A DNA stretch of 64,000 bases, taken from contig NC_087074.1 of NCBI RefSeq assembly GCF_026151205.1, positions 1-64,000 on the forward strand, given 5' to 3'. A program made the position numbers and the translations under genes. The stretch is from Bolinopsis microptera (lineage: Eukaryota > Ctenophora > Tentaculata > Lobata > Bolinopsidae). This document shows, in pieces, positions 33,901 to 43,685 of this stretch (position 1 is its first letter; each line of letters opens with the position of its first letter). The notes under the pieces were generated by a model, which was not told where the DNA came from, made no database searches, and saw only the letters and a program-made list of their open reading frames with translations.

Positions 33901-34114
33901 TGATAAGGGAATATTTTACATCTCAGATTTCCTTTATATAGATCAAAGTACACTCCTTAACTACGATATGTTCATGAACAAGTGGGAGCTGTCTCCGAAT
34001 GCGATTTCCAAAATTGATTACTGTAACATTATCATGGGGATACGGAGATATAAATATCTCCGGGATTTCGACGCGGGATCATATTATCACTCAGCCCGGC
34101 CCGCTGTTAGATAA
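30932..34114 (+). CDS. LINE ORF2: endonuclease and reverse transcriptase (N-terminal 1050 residues)
   Basis: Apurinic-type endonuclease: SFNCNGMGN near residue 18, LQETHS (E49), VGDWNTVL (D153/N155) and SDHSYISL (S241-D242-H243), all key positions present. Reverse transcriptase: PGWDGLSAEFYNTFW near 482, NWRPITLLNIDYKI (541-554), SGFQAGRSTADN, QIDFEKCFDSV (D612), GLHQGSPLSPILF and FADDTDLF (712-719). WRPI-LLN-DYKI and GWDG-AEFY are typical of the L1/Tx1 group. The protein would nick target DNA and copy the LINE RNA there. The true frame is lost at codon 1054 because the insertion begins at 34091; the last residues and stop come from the insert. The endonuclease and RT core look intact. Confidence 0.93.
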   Translation: MTPQNNSNSGLACPKIGSFNCNGMGNPIKRNLVLNWLKNKPEQIICLQETHSTPQVERDWKHSWDGDIIFNHGTSNSTGIAFLVKADAPNLHIINQRSISQGRATLVELEYDSLKLCLVNVYCPNNDDVSFLENVFLESLSRARDDHIIFVGDWNTVLNNMLDKQGGSTTHANSRCQNFLNDCISDYGFSDIFRLNRGAEARVFTHFNKKYKTQSRLDFFLIQDSLVNLPVCDTEISHGYKSDHSYISLSLQGSTIAHGKGYWKINNSHLLDQNFINEIKKIIHNTKEDSFDSYRGLWDVIKIKIKQFGMTFGKKKKKEITMKKEKLKKDIEDCKNDSNLVNCTILQKKLFEAELDLNHIIDQEVRGAITRSRVKWTEEGERSTKYFFGLEKSNGKKKCISKLIDNDGNELTDQDNISSHVVNFYQNLYNSTNPSPTEIDNYVTSSELEQIPQEITETLEGPISLHEMDAIVNKLTNNKSPGWDGLSAEFYNTFWLDIRQIFYDCYLESIDSGSLSPSQRIGILTLIHKPKSPVELNYIKNWRPITLLNIDYKIFTHIAKNRIMKAIPSIISKTQSGFQAGRSTADNLILMSMVLESFNNDSEQEGLLLQIDFEKCFDSVEHNFVFSTLEKLGFSDYIIKLIKVAFQACFSYANINGFLSAPIHLLRGLHQGSPLSPILFLLVAQTFSNKLQINPNIRGINISGVEILQSLFADDTDLFLKASIESVEAVMVELRTFAKCSGCKANIDKTRCIPLGRARLNTTLLASLQINYGDDFITNNFTALGIVYRNDGSLMDIVNSNYNDKLIKVRSWINRWNKRDLTVMGKCTVIKTLLFSQLTYLVPPLPRPDASFIRTFDTIIFHFLWGCKRDKIKREIITRNKEHGGLGLFYLSDFIIGLKTSLISKLLNDSFHHTWKDIMIMQLKFPEHITISVENGLANINCNFTQDVLNCYTEWKISSANAALGSIDHCVWSNPAITDIGYKLWNNHLIDKGIFYISDFLYIDQSTLLNYDMFMNKWELSPNAISKIDYCNIIMGIRRYKYLRDFDAGSYYHSARPAVR

Positions 34115-34297
34115 ACATCTCAAGGTGATATCATCCCGCCCCGGAAATTTGTATAAACCCGGCCCGCTTTTTAGTCGTAACTGATGTTTATCATTCAATT
34201 CTCCGACTTACAATAATCAATGATACTGCTGATTAGAACTCGATAATAGTAGAACAGTTAGACGCGCGATCACGTGGGCGCGTCACGTGCGTACCAC

Positions 34298-34885
34298 TAG
34301 ACAGTGCGCCATCGACAATAAGACGCGCGCGCTGACCATTGAATGGTTTTTAGCTCTTATTTCGGCCAGCACATTATTTTGGAAACAATCAAAAAGTTAT
34401 AATACTTCCCATGTAAGAATATTGTTGAAATTTGGTCAGCTTACGTAAACACTTATGTTCTACTGAACCTAATTTAGTTTGAGCAATTTCGATGCTCAGA
34501 ATTTGAGTTATCAACGAATTTATACCTATTTTGTCATTTTTAGACCTCTTAATCAAGGCCAATCTCTCCTAACTAAATTAGGTTCGGTAGTTAAGTATGA
34601 TTGGAAGGTTCTGACAAATTTTTAGCATGATTCATGTTCAGGAACCGAAGATATGACAAAATAATACGACAAAAATCAACGAATTTCGTCAAATTACGCG
34701 ACTTTTACACCTAATTTTGCTCCAAAAGCCGCGCACCATCAAATATGGCACCTAGGCGAAACTCACTGATCATTCCAAAAAGGTATAATAAATTTGGTAC
34801 TGTGAAAATTCTCACAGTCTCTAAAAAACGATGGTACAAAAATTTTGAAAATCCGAGCAAGTTTATTTTTATCGTGCACCGCCTA
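34298..34885 (-). mobile_element. 596-bp MITE family, copy 3 (588 bp)
   Basis: It is inverted relative to copies 1 and 2. Ends are TAGACAGTGCGCC and the reverse complement of the other end, TAGGCGGTGCAC. Flanking 7-bp duplications GTACCAC lie at 34291-34297 and 34886-34892. The middle has diverged (for example around AACCTAATTTAG) while both ends match copies 1 and 2 closely. Confidence 0.85.
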
Positions 34886-35353
34886 GTACCACGTGCCACC
34901 AATAGCATACGCTGAGTCTATACCACGTGACACGAAAGCGCACCACGTGATATGAAACATCGTAACCGTCCACTTCTTTTACACGCAAATTCCTGGGAAC
35001 GTTGCCAAAGCAGCTAATTCTTGGAATTTCTCCAACGCGTGGCGTGAGAAGTTGGCGACTAGCCAGCTACCCTTGTCCGTGCCCTAAAATAGTATTGTTT
35101 TGCTTGCTCTCCTTCCAGCTCTTGTTCCTGCTAACGTTCAAGCTATTGCTCCACTTACACTATGACAGATCGGTTTGACATTCAGATTCTAATGTATTTC
35201 TAAAGTATAAATCCCTTGTCGAAATCGCCGGAGATAATTATAATCCATAAACACTTCACGCTCAGGGCTAAATAAATGTAATCCCTCAGCTGGCGCTTCG
35301 GGATTACATATTAACACAAAACTCGTGCGCTGCGCGCACTCGTATGTGTTTAT

Positions 35354-35383
35354 CAGATCATCCCGCTAGCGCGGGATGATCTG
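35354..35383. other. Perfect 13-bp stem hairpin near the insert's right end
   Basis: CAGATCATCCCGC and GCGGGATGATCTG are separated by TAGC. It may be a transposase-recognition or end structure of the 34091-35415 insert. Confidence 0.8.
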
Positions 35384-35415
35384 TTATATAAACCCTTTGC
35401 GTGGCGGGTTTATGT

Positions 35416-36081
35416 TATTATAACTGTCCCACGATTAACTCAAGGAATATCGAATTTGTTGACCCGTATATAAAACTTCAATTTTTACATTCTGCAACTG
35501 GGCAGGTGAAGGGAAGCAAAATTCGGGATAAAATGTACGATTCTATTTGCCCAAACGAGCTGTCTCCTTTACGTCAGTGGGTTATCGACTTGAACAGTCA
35601 TTCCATCGACTGGGCAGTCGTTCTAAGCAACCTGTTTTTCTTAGTATCTAAAAACTTTAAGTTGATTCAATTTCAGTACAAACTTTTAATGAGGATCACA
35701 ACTTGTAGATACATGAGACATAACATGAAAATTGTTACAGATACTCCCATGTGTAGCCTGTGTAAAACATATTTAGAAACTATTCCTCATATTTACCTCC
35801 ATTGTATTCACACAAATAGCTTCATCACAATACTTGAAGACTTTATTAAAAGGAAAATCGATAGAAATTACGAAGATCCCACTAAAATTAATTTTATAGT
35901 CTGTAATCACACTTCACAAATTATAAATTATTTTAATATCGTTGCCAAATGGTACATTAGCAAGAAATTTCAGGCAGGAGACTTGCCGATCTGGCAGGGG
36001 TATATCAAACTTCTTAAGCTATCACTTCAAGGAGATAAAATAGGTCACAAAAGTTCTATTGTGTCGATCTTGGCCGATTAG
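35416..36081 (+). CDS. LINE ORF2, C-terminal part after the insertion
   Basis: The frame resumes at YYNCPTINSRNIEF, directly continuing the residues before 34091. It holds the C-terminal cysteine-histidine motif MCSLCKTYLETIPHIYLHC, characteristic of LINE ORF2 ends and thought to bind nucleic acid. An in-frame methionine at 35401 lies within the insert and is not native. It terminates at 36081, followed by about 470 bp of 3' sequence and the poly(A). Confidence 0.88.
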   Translation, partial: YYNCPTINSRNIEFVDPYIKLQFLHSATGQVKGSKIRDKMYDSICPNELSPLRQWVIDLNSHSIDWAVVLSNLFFLVSKNFKLIQFQYKLLMRITTCRYMRHNMKIVTDTPMCSLCKTYLETIPHIYLHCIHTNSFITILEDFIKRKIDRNYEDPTKINFIVCNHTSQIINYFNIVAKWYISKKFQAGDLPIWQGYIKLLKLSLQGDKIGHKSSIVSILAD

Positions 36082-36546
36082 GGTAATATGTCCACTCCAT
36101 TTTTATTGCTGTCTATGTTATTTAATTTTTATCGGTTATTGTTACAATCTTGCAGTACTACTAGTAGCTGTCTTTTTGTAGTACATGCCCTGCTTCCTTC
36201 CTTTCCTAAATTTCTTACAAGCTCCTCCAGCCTCCTCTCTTACACCCTTTTCACTCACTTCATTTCACTCATTCACTTATATTTTATTACCACAGTATCT
36301 GCCAAAACCAACATGGCCTAAGTAGAAAGGCTCCTGACGTTGTTTCCCGCTTGGCCCTGCATCCAAAGCTGACGGTTGGCCTCCACTCTAAAAAAACTTA
36401 CCTTCAGTGAAGGCCGATGGTCAACAATTAGCGATGTAAGAGCCTGGCGGGTACAAATCCTGACCTCCTTTTACACCTTTGGGACGACTTTCGCAAATGC
36501 GAGAGGAATGACCCCGAGGAGGGCTCCATTGGTTTTAGTAGGTTGC

Positions 36547-36577
<31 letters not shown>

Positions 36578-37355
36578 TGGTGGACTGGGGGTCAAGCATA
36601 CAAAGTGTCATCATAAATTTCAGCTATTGAGTTATTTCAAATTTAAGGATTTAACTGGATCTGGACGAGTCATTTTAAGGTCTATCAAAAAATCGTTACC
36701 ACCATGGTGACCGCCATTTAATTCTACACCTTTTGAACACAATCGGTTTTTATGAATCTCAAAAATGGTGGACTGGGGGTCAAGCATACAAAGTGTCATC
36801 ATAAATTTCAGCTATTGAGTTATTTCAAATTTAAGGATTTAACTGGATCTGGACGAGTCATTTTAAGATCTATCAAAAAATCGTTACCACCATGGTGACC
36901 GCCATTTAATTCTACACCTTTTGAACACAATCGGTTTTTATGAATCTCAAAAATGGTGGACTGGGGGTCAAGCATACAAAGTGTCATCATAAATTTCAGC
37001 TATTGAGTTATTTCAAATTTAAGGATTTAACTGGATCTGGACGAGTCTTTTTAAGGTCTATCAAAAAATCGTTGTTACCACCATGGTGACCGCCATTTAA
37101 TTCTACACCTTTTGAACACAATCGGTTTTTATGAATCTCAAAAATGGCGGACTGGGGGTCAAGCATACAAAGTGTCATCATAAATTTCAGCTATTGAGTT
37201 ATTTCAAATTTAAGGATTTAACTGGATCTGGACGAGTCATTTTAAGGTCTATCAAAAAATCGTTACCACCATGGTGACCGCCATTCTATCCTGCACCTTT
37301 TGAACATGCTCGATTTGCATGAATCTTAAAGTTAAAAATGGCGGACTGGGGGTCA
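36578..37355 (+). repeat. 188-bp satellite, block 4, right part
   Basis: About four monomers continue the array after the LINE. The last (37285-37355) is diverged and ends at GGCGGACTGGGGGTCA. Confidence 0.93.
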
Positions 37356-37599
37356 TTTAGGAATGAGGATCGCATCGCGTTACGCTTTAGCGCCTACTAA
37401 GGATATCTCATGTTCATCAATCTGGTGACGGTGGACGGGACTGATTCAGATCAGATCCCATCGCAGTGCGATATCTTGTTAGGATTTCGAAGATATGGTA
37501 TAAATATCACGGAGTATCCAGTTTTCGTATATGGACACGTTCATTTGAGTTTGAGGATATTGGTAAACAACAACGCATGACCTCATTTTAAGTAAATTA

Positions 37600-39137
37600 A
37601 AGAATATTTTTAATGTCGATGGACTAATGCTTAAATTTATTAAGTCCGATCTTGAGGGGCGACAACAACAAGTAGTGATAGGAGGCCAAACGTCTTCTTC
37701 TCTACCAGTTCGGTCTGGTGTCCCTCAAGGTTCTATACTTGGCCCTTTATTGTTTGTAATATTTATAAATGACATGTTCTCCTGTGTCTCTGAAGGCACC
37801 AATATCGCCCTTTATGCAGATGACACTAAAATTTGGAGGGAGATTCTTGGTTACCCTGACCATCACATAATCCAAAATGACATCAATAGATTATATGATT
37901 GGTCAGTGAGAAATCGAATGAAGTTCCACCCACAAAAGTGCAAAGCCCTCTCTGTGTCCCTGCAAAGAAACGTGCTGGATAACTTGCCATTCAATACCTT
38001 CTTTTATAAACTTTCTGGAAGTGATATTGACTTTGTGCCCTCTCAGTCAGATTTAGGAGTCGCAATAAACTCCAGGTTTAATTGGGGTGCACAATGTAAA
38101 GCGCTTGTTTCCAAAGCTACCTCTAGACTTGGACTACTTAAGAGAACATGTCATTTCACTACTGATAAAAGGCAGAAAAGATCGTTCTATTTAGCGTTAA
38201 TTAGGTCTATATTTGAACATTGTTCTGTTATATGGTCCCCTCAATCTGCAACTCATCTTCAACAGTTTGTTGCTATCCAAAAGAGGGCTATTAAATGGAT
38301 CAATGGTGAACCTTACTCCAGTTATAATGACGATAAACTTGCTACAGAGCAAAAGAAACTAAATATTCTCCCTGTTAAACAGAAGTTTATTTATAACGAT
38401 CTTATGACCTTCTATAAAATAGTGAATAGCATAATTCCAGTTTCGCTCCCTACATATATAGTCCTATGCCGTCCAGAGGGCACCCGATACACTAGGCACA
38501 ATGCCCAAATAATTGATATGTCGGATACTTCAACTTACATGAGTACCACTGTGCCCTGCTCGGATGCCTTCCGAAATAGCTTTTTTCATAGATCTATGCT
38601 GAAATGGAATAGTCTACCAGTATGTATCCGGCAGTCAGAGCGGATTTCTACTTTTAAGGCCAAACTGATGAAGTACCTCTGGGCTGCCGATACAGTCTGG
38701 CCAGATTAGCTCATCAGTCTTATGAGTCTCAGTAATTTGTTTTTGTTGGTTACAATTCTGTCCGTCCAATTTCCTATCTGCTTGTCCTTTACTTTTTTCT
38801 TTATCAGTTGTGACGGAATTGTAATGAACAAAATCCTTATAATTATTTATGATATGTTTGATTTCTTGTTAATGTTTGTCATTCAAATTTGGTAGACGGC
38901 CCCAACGTTAATGTGGCTCTTGCTATGTGTTGGTTCAGCCGAATTAATTATTATATAATCAAGTTTATTTTTCTCGTTAGTTGTCATCCGGCCAAACATT
39001 AAGCAACTTATATTGCAGTACCATTTATCATTTAGTAATCAAAATATGTCATTGTAATTTTGCATGGCTGAAATGTAACGCTTGATTTATATATATAATG
39101 ATTAATTGAATTTTCAAATAAAAAAATAAAAAAAATG
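37600..39137 (+). pseudogene. 5'-truncated LINE (CR1/Jockey-group) with 360-residue RT remnant
   Basis: The frame 37627-38709 begins within the reverse transcriptase: RSGVPQGSILGPLLF (28-42), catalytic LYADDTKIW (62-70), then the thumb SDLGVAINSRFNW and the C-terminal LIRSIFEHCSVIWSP typical of CR1/Jockey-group LINEs. Coding similarity starts slightly upstream of the methionine (VDGLMLKFIKS). The endonuclease and first RT motifs are missing, so this is a dead-on-arrival copy with an intact reading frame. The 3' region ends in an A-rich tail near 39118-39137. Confidence 0.85.
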
Positions 39138-41542
39138 ATAGCGTTTTCGACGATAGTGGCTTAATTTTGACATCTATTAACCTAGCACGTTCAGAAGTTC
39201 TGAACATTAGCCACGTAACCCATACTCCCATATGCACTGCTCAGAAAGGAAATCTATTGTTGTTAGGCACTATAATGGTTCAAATGTCACATTTTGTGTG
39301 ACTTAGTTAACTGCAGTTGTCTAATTATCATTCCTTGGTCTGAAATATAGTAGATTAGGTCAATCTAACAATTATGATACAACATTGGTTAAAGGGCACG
39401 GATCGAACGGTTACAAGGCAATATTTGGGTAACTTTGTCACACTCAGAATACCATACCTCTATTCTACTATGAGATGTCCTCAAAAACCTTTTAACTCAT
39501 TATTTGATGGTTGATCTACCAATCAAAGCCCTAAAATATGTTGTTTCGAATAGTTAGCTAAAAAGGCACTTGGTTATTGGGAAATGAGGTAAATTCCGTC
39601 ACAATATTTGGAATTTTAAATTTTGGGCGAATTATTTATATCTGATTTTGGTTTGAAAGGCGGGAAAACTTTGATGACAATGTAGTTGATGCAAGTTAAG
39701 ATCAGTGTTTACATTGTCACAAAAAATGATACGAAATCGTAAATAGGTTAAAAATAATGATTATAGAATGAAATAGTCTCTTATAATAACTTTTATAATA
39801 ACTGATGTGACAAAGTAAACATGTCTTGCCCCTATTTGAAGATCTGTAATCTGTATATTCTATGACTCTATTAGCATTCAACATTCTTTGCTATAAATGG
39901 CTACAGCTAACACTATTAATGCTTAGTACCAAACAACAAGTGGGAGGTGGATCGTTGGTATACCGTTAAATCGATTTAACACCGCAATTCCAGTCGCAAG
40001 CCTGGGACCACTACTAGCATTGTCACAACATCTACAAAGCTGCCATATAGCCTGACTGACAATTTTCTCGACTGACTGACAATGTTTCTTCTTTTCCCCA
40101 TTTAGAATACAAAGATTAGTACATTTTAGCTTATGATTAATATTATATTTTTACCTATAGTTTACCTAGATTTCAGACAAAAATCGGTAGAATATTGTCC
40201 AGAACATCAGAGCTCAAGTTTAACAATTTTAGGTTAAATTTGTCAAAATCACTAAAAATGTGACAAAATTGACTTTTCCTGCCCCAACAATTTCAAGATA
40301 GTGTGTAAAAATTAGCATAGGCTGCTTTATTACCTATATAAATCAATCCAAACTACGAAAAAGATCTGTTAATCTGATGACGATTACCTAACTCTAATAG
40401 TAACTGATGTGACAAAGTAAACATGTCTTGCCCCTATTTTGAAGATCTATAACTCTATTAGAATTCAGCATTCTTTCAGAAACGATTGGTAGAATATTGT
40501 CTAGAACATCAGGGCTCAAGTTTAACAATTTTAGATTAATTTGTCAAAGACGCTGAAAATGTGACAAAATTAACTTTCCCTGCCCCAAAAATATCAAGAT
40601 AGTGTGTTAAAATTGGCATAGGATGCTTTATTGCCTATACTATATTAATCGATTCAAACTACGAAAAAGATCTGTTAATCTGATGACGATTACCTAACTC
40701 TTATAATAACTGATGTGACAAAGTAAACATGTCTTGCCCCTATTTTGAAGAGCTATACTTCTATTAGAATACTATGTAACTTTATCATCAATGAACTAGT
40801 TATTTTGCCAGCAAGGAGCTAACAGAGTTATAATAATTTTGTTGTGACGAAATTACCCTATTTTTGACCATGTTGCGGTAGTTTAATTGTGACACTGTTA
40901 ACATATTGCCACCCGATAATGATTTATGTGACTGGTGCGTGGTACTAGCAGTGTTGTTTGATCCATAGTATGTAATATAAGGGGTTTAAGCTGGTATATC
41001 ATTATTTGTTTAATTTCACACATGTTCAGATATCATCAAGATTATGTGACAAAGTAAACTTGTTTGTGCCTTCTGTGTTTTAATTCCTTACGACTATATG
41101 ATATAATAACAATTCCTAGCACTTCCAGGCCATCAAATAAACCTACACTACTCAGCATTGCTTATCAGGGTGCCCTAAACATTCTTCACATGTTTTCTTA
41201 AATGTGTGACAGAGTAAACCTGAGTGCACCATCTAACGAAAAAAGTCGTCAAATATGTAGGTAATGGTCATATGTACCCATCCAATCAACTGGACACCCA
41301 AAAATTTGGTCAAAAACGGCAGCAAGGGGTCCATATTTACTCCGTCACATGTTTATAGTGTGACAATGTAACCATTTCCGTGCCGGCCGTATTTAAGCGA
41401 TATCTTATCACCTGATTAAGATATCGTTAAGTGACAAAGTTAGCCTAGAGGATGAAACGATTATCCTAACCATCAAGGGTTTGTGTAATTTCATAGTGTG
41501 ACAAAGTCAACTACACTGTGCCTTTTAATAGGGTCACTTATA
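39138..41542. repeat. Non-coding repeat block rich in GTGACAAAGTAAAC-like motifs
   Basis: TAACTGATGTGACAAAGTAA begins units at 39799, 40401 and 40707 (602 and 306 bp apart; the first unit carries about 300 bp extra). Related forms (GTGACAAAATTGAC, GTGACAGAGTAAAC, GTGACAATGTAACC, GTGACAAAGTTAGCC) recur about every 100-150 bases to 41500. No coding potential. Parts reappear inverted at 51340-51905. Confidence 0.75.
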
Positions 41543-41588
41543 TTTACCAATATCCTCAAACTCAAATGAACGTGTCCATATGGTATAT

Positions 41589-42748
41589 ATTGTCCCGCAA
41601 GGATTTCGCTACGGAAAGGATGAAAAACCTACCCAAGACGGCCGTCAAGCTTGGCGATGTGTCCTGACTCCTGAGGAAATACAAGTGTCCTGGTCGCCTC
41701 TACACCACTGGAGATTCCGTCTGTGACACCCCTAAACCTCATATTCATCCTGCAGACTTCACCAGCTGCGAAGTGAAGACTATCTACACCCGCGCCAAGG
41801 ACCTTCGGATATGCTCTAACAACCCTCCTGCCCAGATCCTAAACTCCGTTAAGCAAGGTGCAGCCGAAGCCGCTCTTCTTCACCTCCCTAAGCCCTCATC
41901 CTTCAAACGCGCCCTCAACAAAGCGAAGAAGGTTGAGAATCCCACTCCTACAGCTGCTCCTGGAACCTTGGCCGACCTCCAACTGGATCCCTCTGCCATC
42001 GAATCCCTCTGCCGGAGAATCAATGCTCGTGTACGGAGAGACGGGTCGTCATCCTGGCTACGCGAACGAACCTTCTCCTTCTCCAGCGAAGTCCTTCCTG
42101 GTACGTGGACGCAACTTTCAGAGTATGTCCTCAGCTATTCTATCAAGGTGGAGCACCCTTCTTCTTTTGATTGGTCGGCGTCGACTGTAAGCCTTCCTTG
42201 CGGTGGCTTTCACAACGCGTCCCCATTCTCCAACTCCTGCTGCTAGAGAGAGAGACTCCCAAGTTATATACCATAATTATATTATACATAGATATCGACA
42301 ACAGACTCCGAGAGTCTTGAAGTTCTGTTACCACCGCCCCTGGTGCAACCCCTTACGGGTTAACGATGAGGAGACAGGGACTTCCAGGGACGGTCATGGC
42401 CTGCTACATGCAACTCGTAGGAGTATGCAATGTTCCTGTAACGTCATTGTAGACCACTCCTCTATCGTTGTTTTGAGTGTCCGATCCAAAACCAAATTGG
42501 GTGGAGCACCCAATCATCATGAAAGTTTGCACGGAGTATCCAGTTTTCGTATATCAAATTCGATTCCTACTCCTCTTCTACAACTACCTACAATATGCAG
42601 AGTGGTAACAGTCTTTCTCCTCCTGAGAAGCCCATCTTGCAGCCATGGTGGGTCACTATCATCCTACCATCTGGAACTTCCTACAAGCTGTTTACGTGGA
42701 ACAGTCCACGACGGATGAGATGATACTCAAGGAGAGCTACGGGGATTC
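41589..42748 (+). pseudogene. FLYWCH-MULE transposase, internally deleted and frameshifted
   Basis: Reading across shifts, 41590-41760 gives VPQGFRYGKDEKP, QAWRCV, then KCPGRLYTTGDSV and PHIHPAD: the W-x-C / C-P-G-R-L-Y-T / H-x-H order of a FLYWCH zinc finger, with one frameshift between halves. The frame 41773-42246 continues (EVKTIYTRAKDLRICSNNPP). At about 42098 WYVDATFRVCPQLFYQ is the MULE transposase start with the first catalytic aspartate (usual W-x-x-D-G-T-F). Near 42640-42745 another frame reads YHPTIWNFLQAVYVEQST, the conserved MULE C-terminal segment. The central DDE part is missing. MULEs move DNA by cut-and-paste; this copy is dead. Confidence 0.7.
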
Positions 42749-43685
42749 TTGAGCACATTTTGAGCCAGACTCAAATGCGCTTAACAACATTTTAGTATAT
42801 AACAATAAATTATGTTAACAATAACACCAACAATAATTATAAATTGAACAAATTATTGAGAGACGAAAGAGAGGAAAAGGAGGAGGGGGGACTGAGGAGG
42901 GGGACTGAGGAGGGAGAGGAGGGGGGCTGAGGAGGAGTGAGACTGAGAAGGAGAACTGAGGAGGAGGAATGAATAGGAGGAGGAGGAGAAGAAGGACTCA
43001 AGAGGAGGAGGACCCAAGAGGAGGAAGACCCAGGAGAAGGACCCAGGAAAAGGCCCCATGAGGAGGACTGGGGAGGAGGAGGACCGATGAGGACTGATGA
43101 GGACTGATAAAGAGGACTAAGGACGAGGAGGAGGAGGAGGAGGAGAAGGACTGAGAAGTGAGGAGGAGGACTGACGAGGAGAAGGAGGTGTATGAGGAGG
43201 AGAGAAGGAGATGAAGGATGAGGATAAGGAGGACTGAGGAGGAGGACTGGTGAAGAAGACTGATGAGGAGGAGGACTGAGAAGGGGAGGACTTAGGAGGA
43301 CTGAGGAGGGGAGGACTTAGGAGGAAGAGGAGGATTGAGGAGGAGGAGGATGGAGGAGTAGAAGGAGGAAGAAGACTGAGGAGGACCCAGGAAGAGGAGG
43401 AAGAGGAGGAGGACTGAGGAGGAGAAGGAGGACCCAAGAGGAGCAACCAGGAAGAAGAGGAGGAGGAGGACTGAGAAGGAGGAGTGAGACTGAGAAGGAG
43501 AACTGAGGAGGAGGAATGAATAGGAGGAGGAGAAGAAGGACTCAAGAGGAGGACTGAGGAGGAGGAGGACTAAGGAGAAGGATGAGGAGGAGGACCCAAG
43601 AGGAGGGGGACCCAAGAGGAGGAGGACCCAGGAGGAGGACCCAGGAAAAGGACTGGGGAGGAGGAGGACTGATGAGGACTGATGA

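Larger units (their letters stand above)
34091..35415. mobile_element. 1.3-kb hairpin-rich DNA element interrupting the LINE ORF
   Basis: Flanks TATTATCAC (34082-34090) and TATTATAAC (35416-35424) match at 8 of 9 and lie in frame with each other, so they mark the target. Ends are TCAGCCCGGCCCGC and GTGGCGGGTTTATGT; both ends carry a subterminal ATCATCCCGC at similar depth in inverted orientation. It is non-coding and holds a nested MITE (34298-34885), an inverted pair TGTAATCCC/GGGATTACA near 35276-35309, and the hairpin at 35354-35383. Confidence 0.75.
30117..36577 (+). mobile_element. Near full-length L1/Tx1-like LINE inserted in the satellite
   Basis: The insertion is bounded by TGGTGGACT (30108-30116 and 36578-36586), extendable by the preceding A's to about 14 bp. 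It ends in a 26-base poly(A) (36552-36577). The 5' end starts with three 18-bp repeats ATAATATTGTATCCGTCG. A single long ORF (endonuclease plus RT) follows an approximately 800-bp 5' region in which I recognise no ORF1. A 1.3-kb insertion at 34091-35415 interrupts the ORF; without it the LINE would be about 5.1 kb. Confidence 0.9.
37529..41581. mobile_element. 4-kb element with 39-bp perfect terminal inverted repeats
   Basis: Bases 37529-37567 (ATATGGACACGTTCATTTGA...) and 41543-41581 are exact reverse complements over 39 bp. Between them lie a 5'-truncated LINE and about 2.4 kb of repeat-rich non-coding DNA. GGAGTATCCAGTTTTCGTAT at the left flank recurs at 42535-42560 beyond the right end, so the element sits within older duplicated DNA. 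No transposase is seen and no clean target duplication was resolved. Confidence 0.65.
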
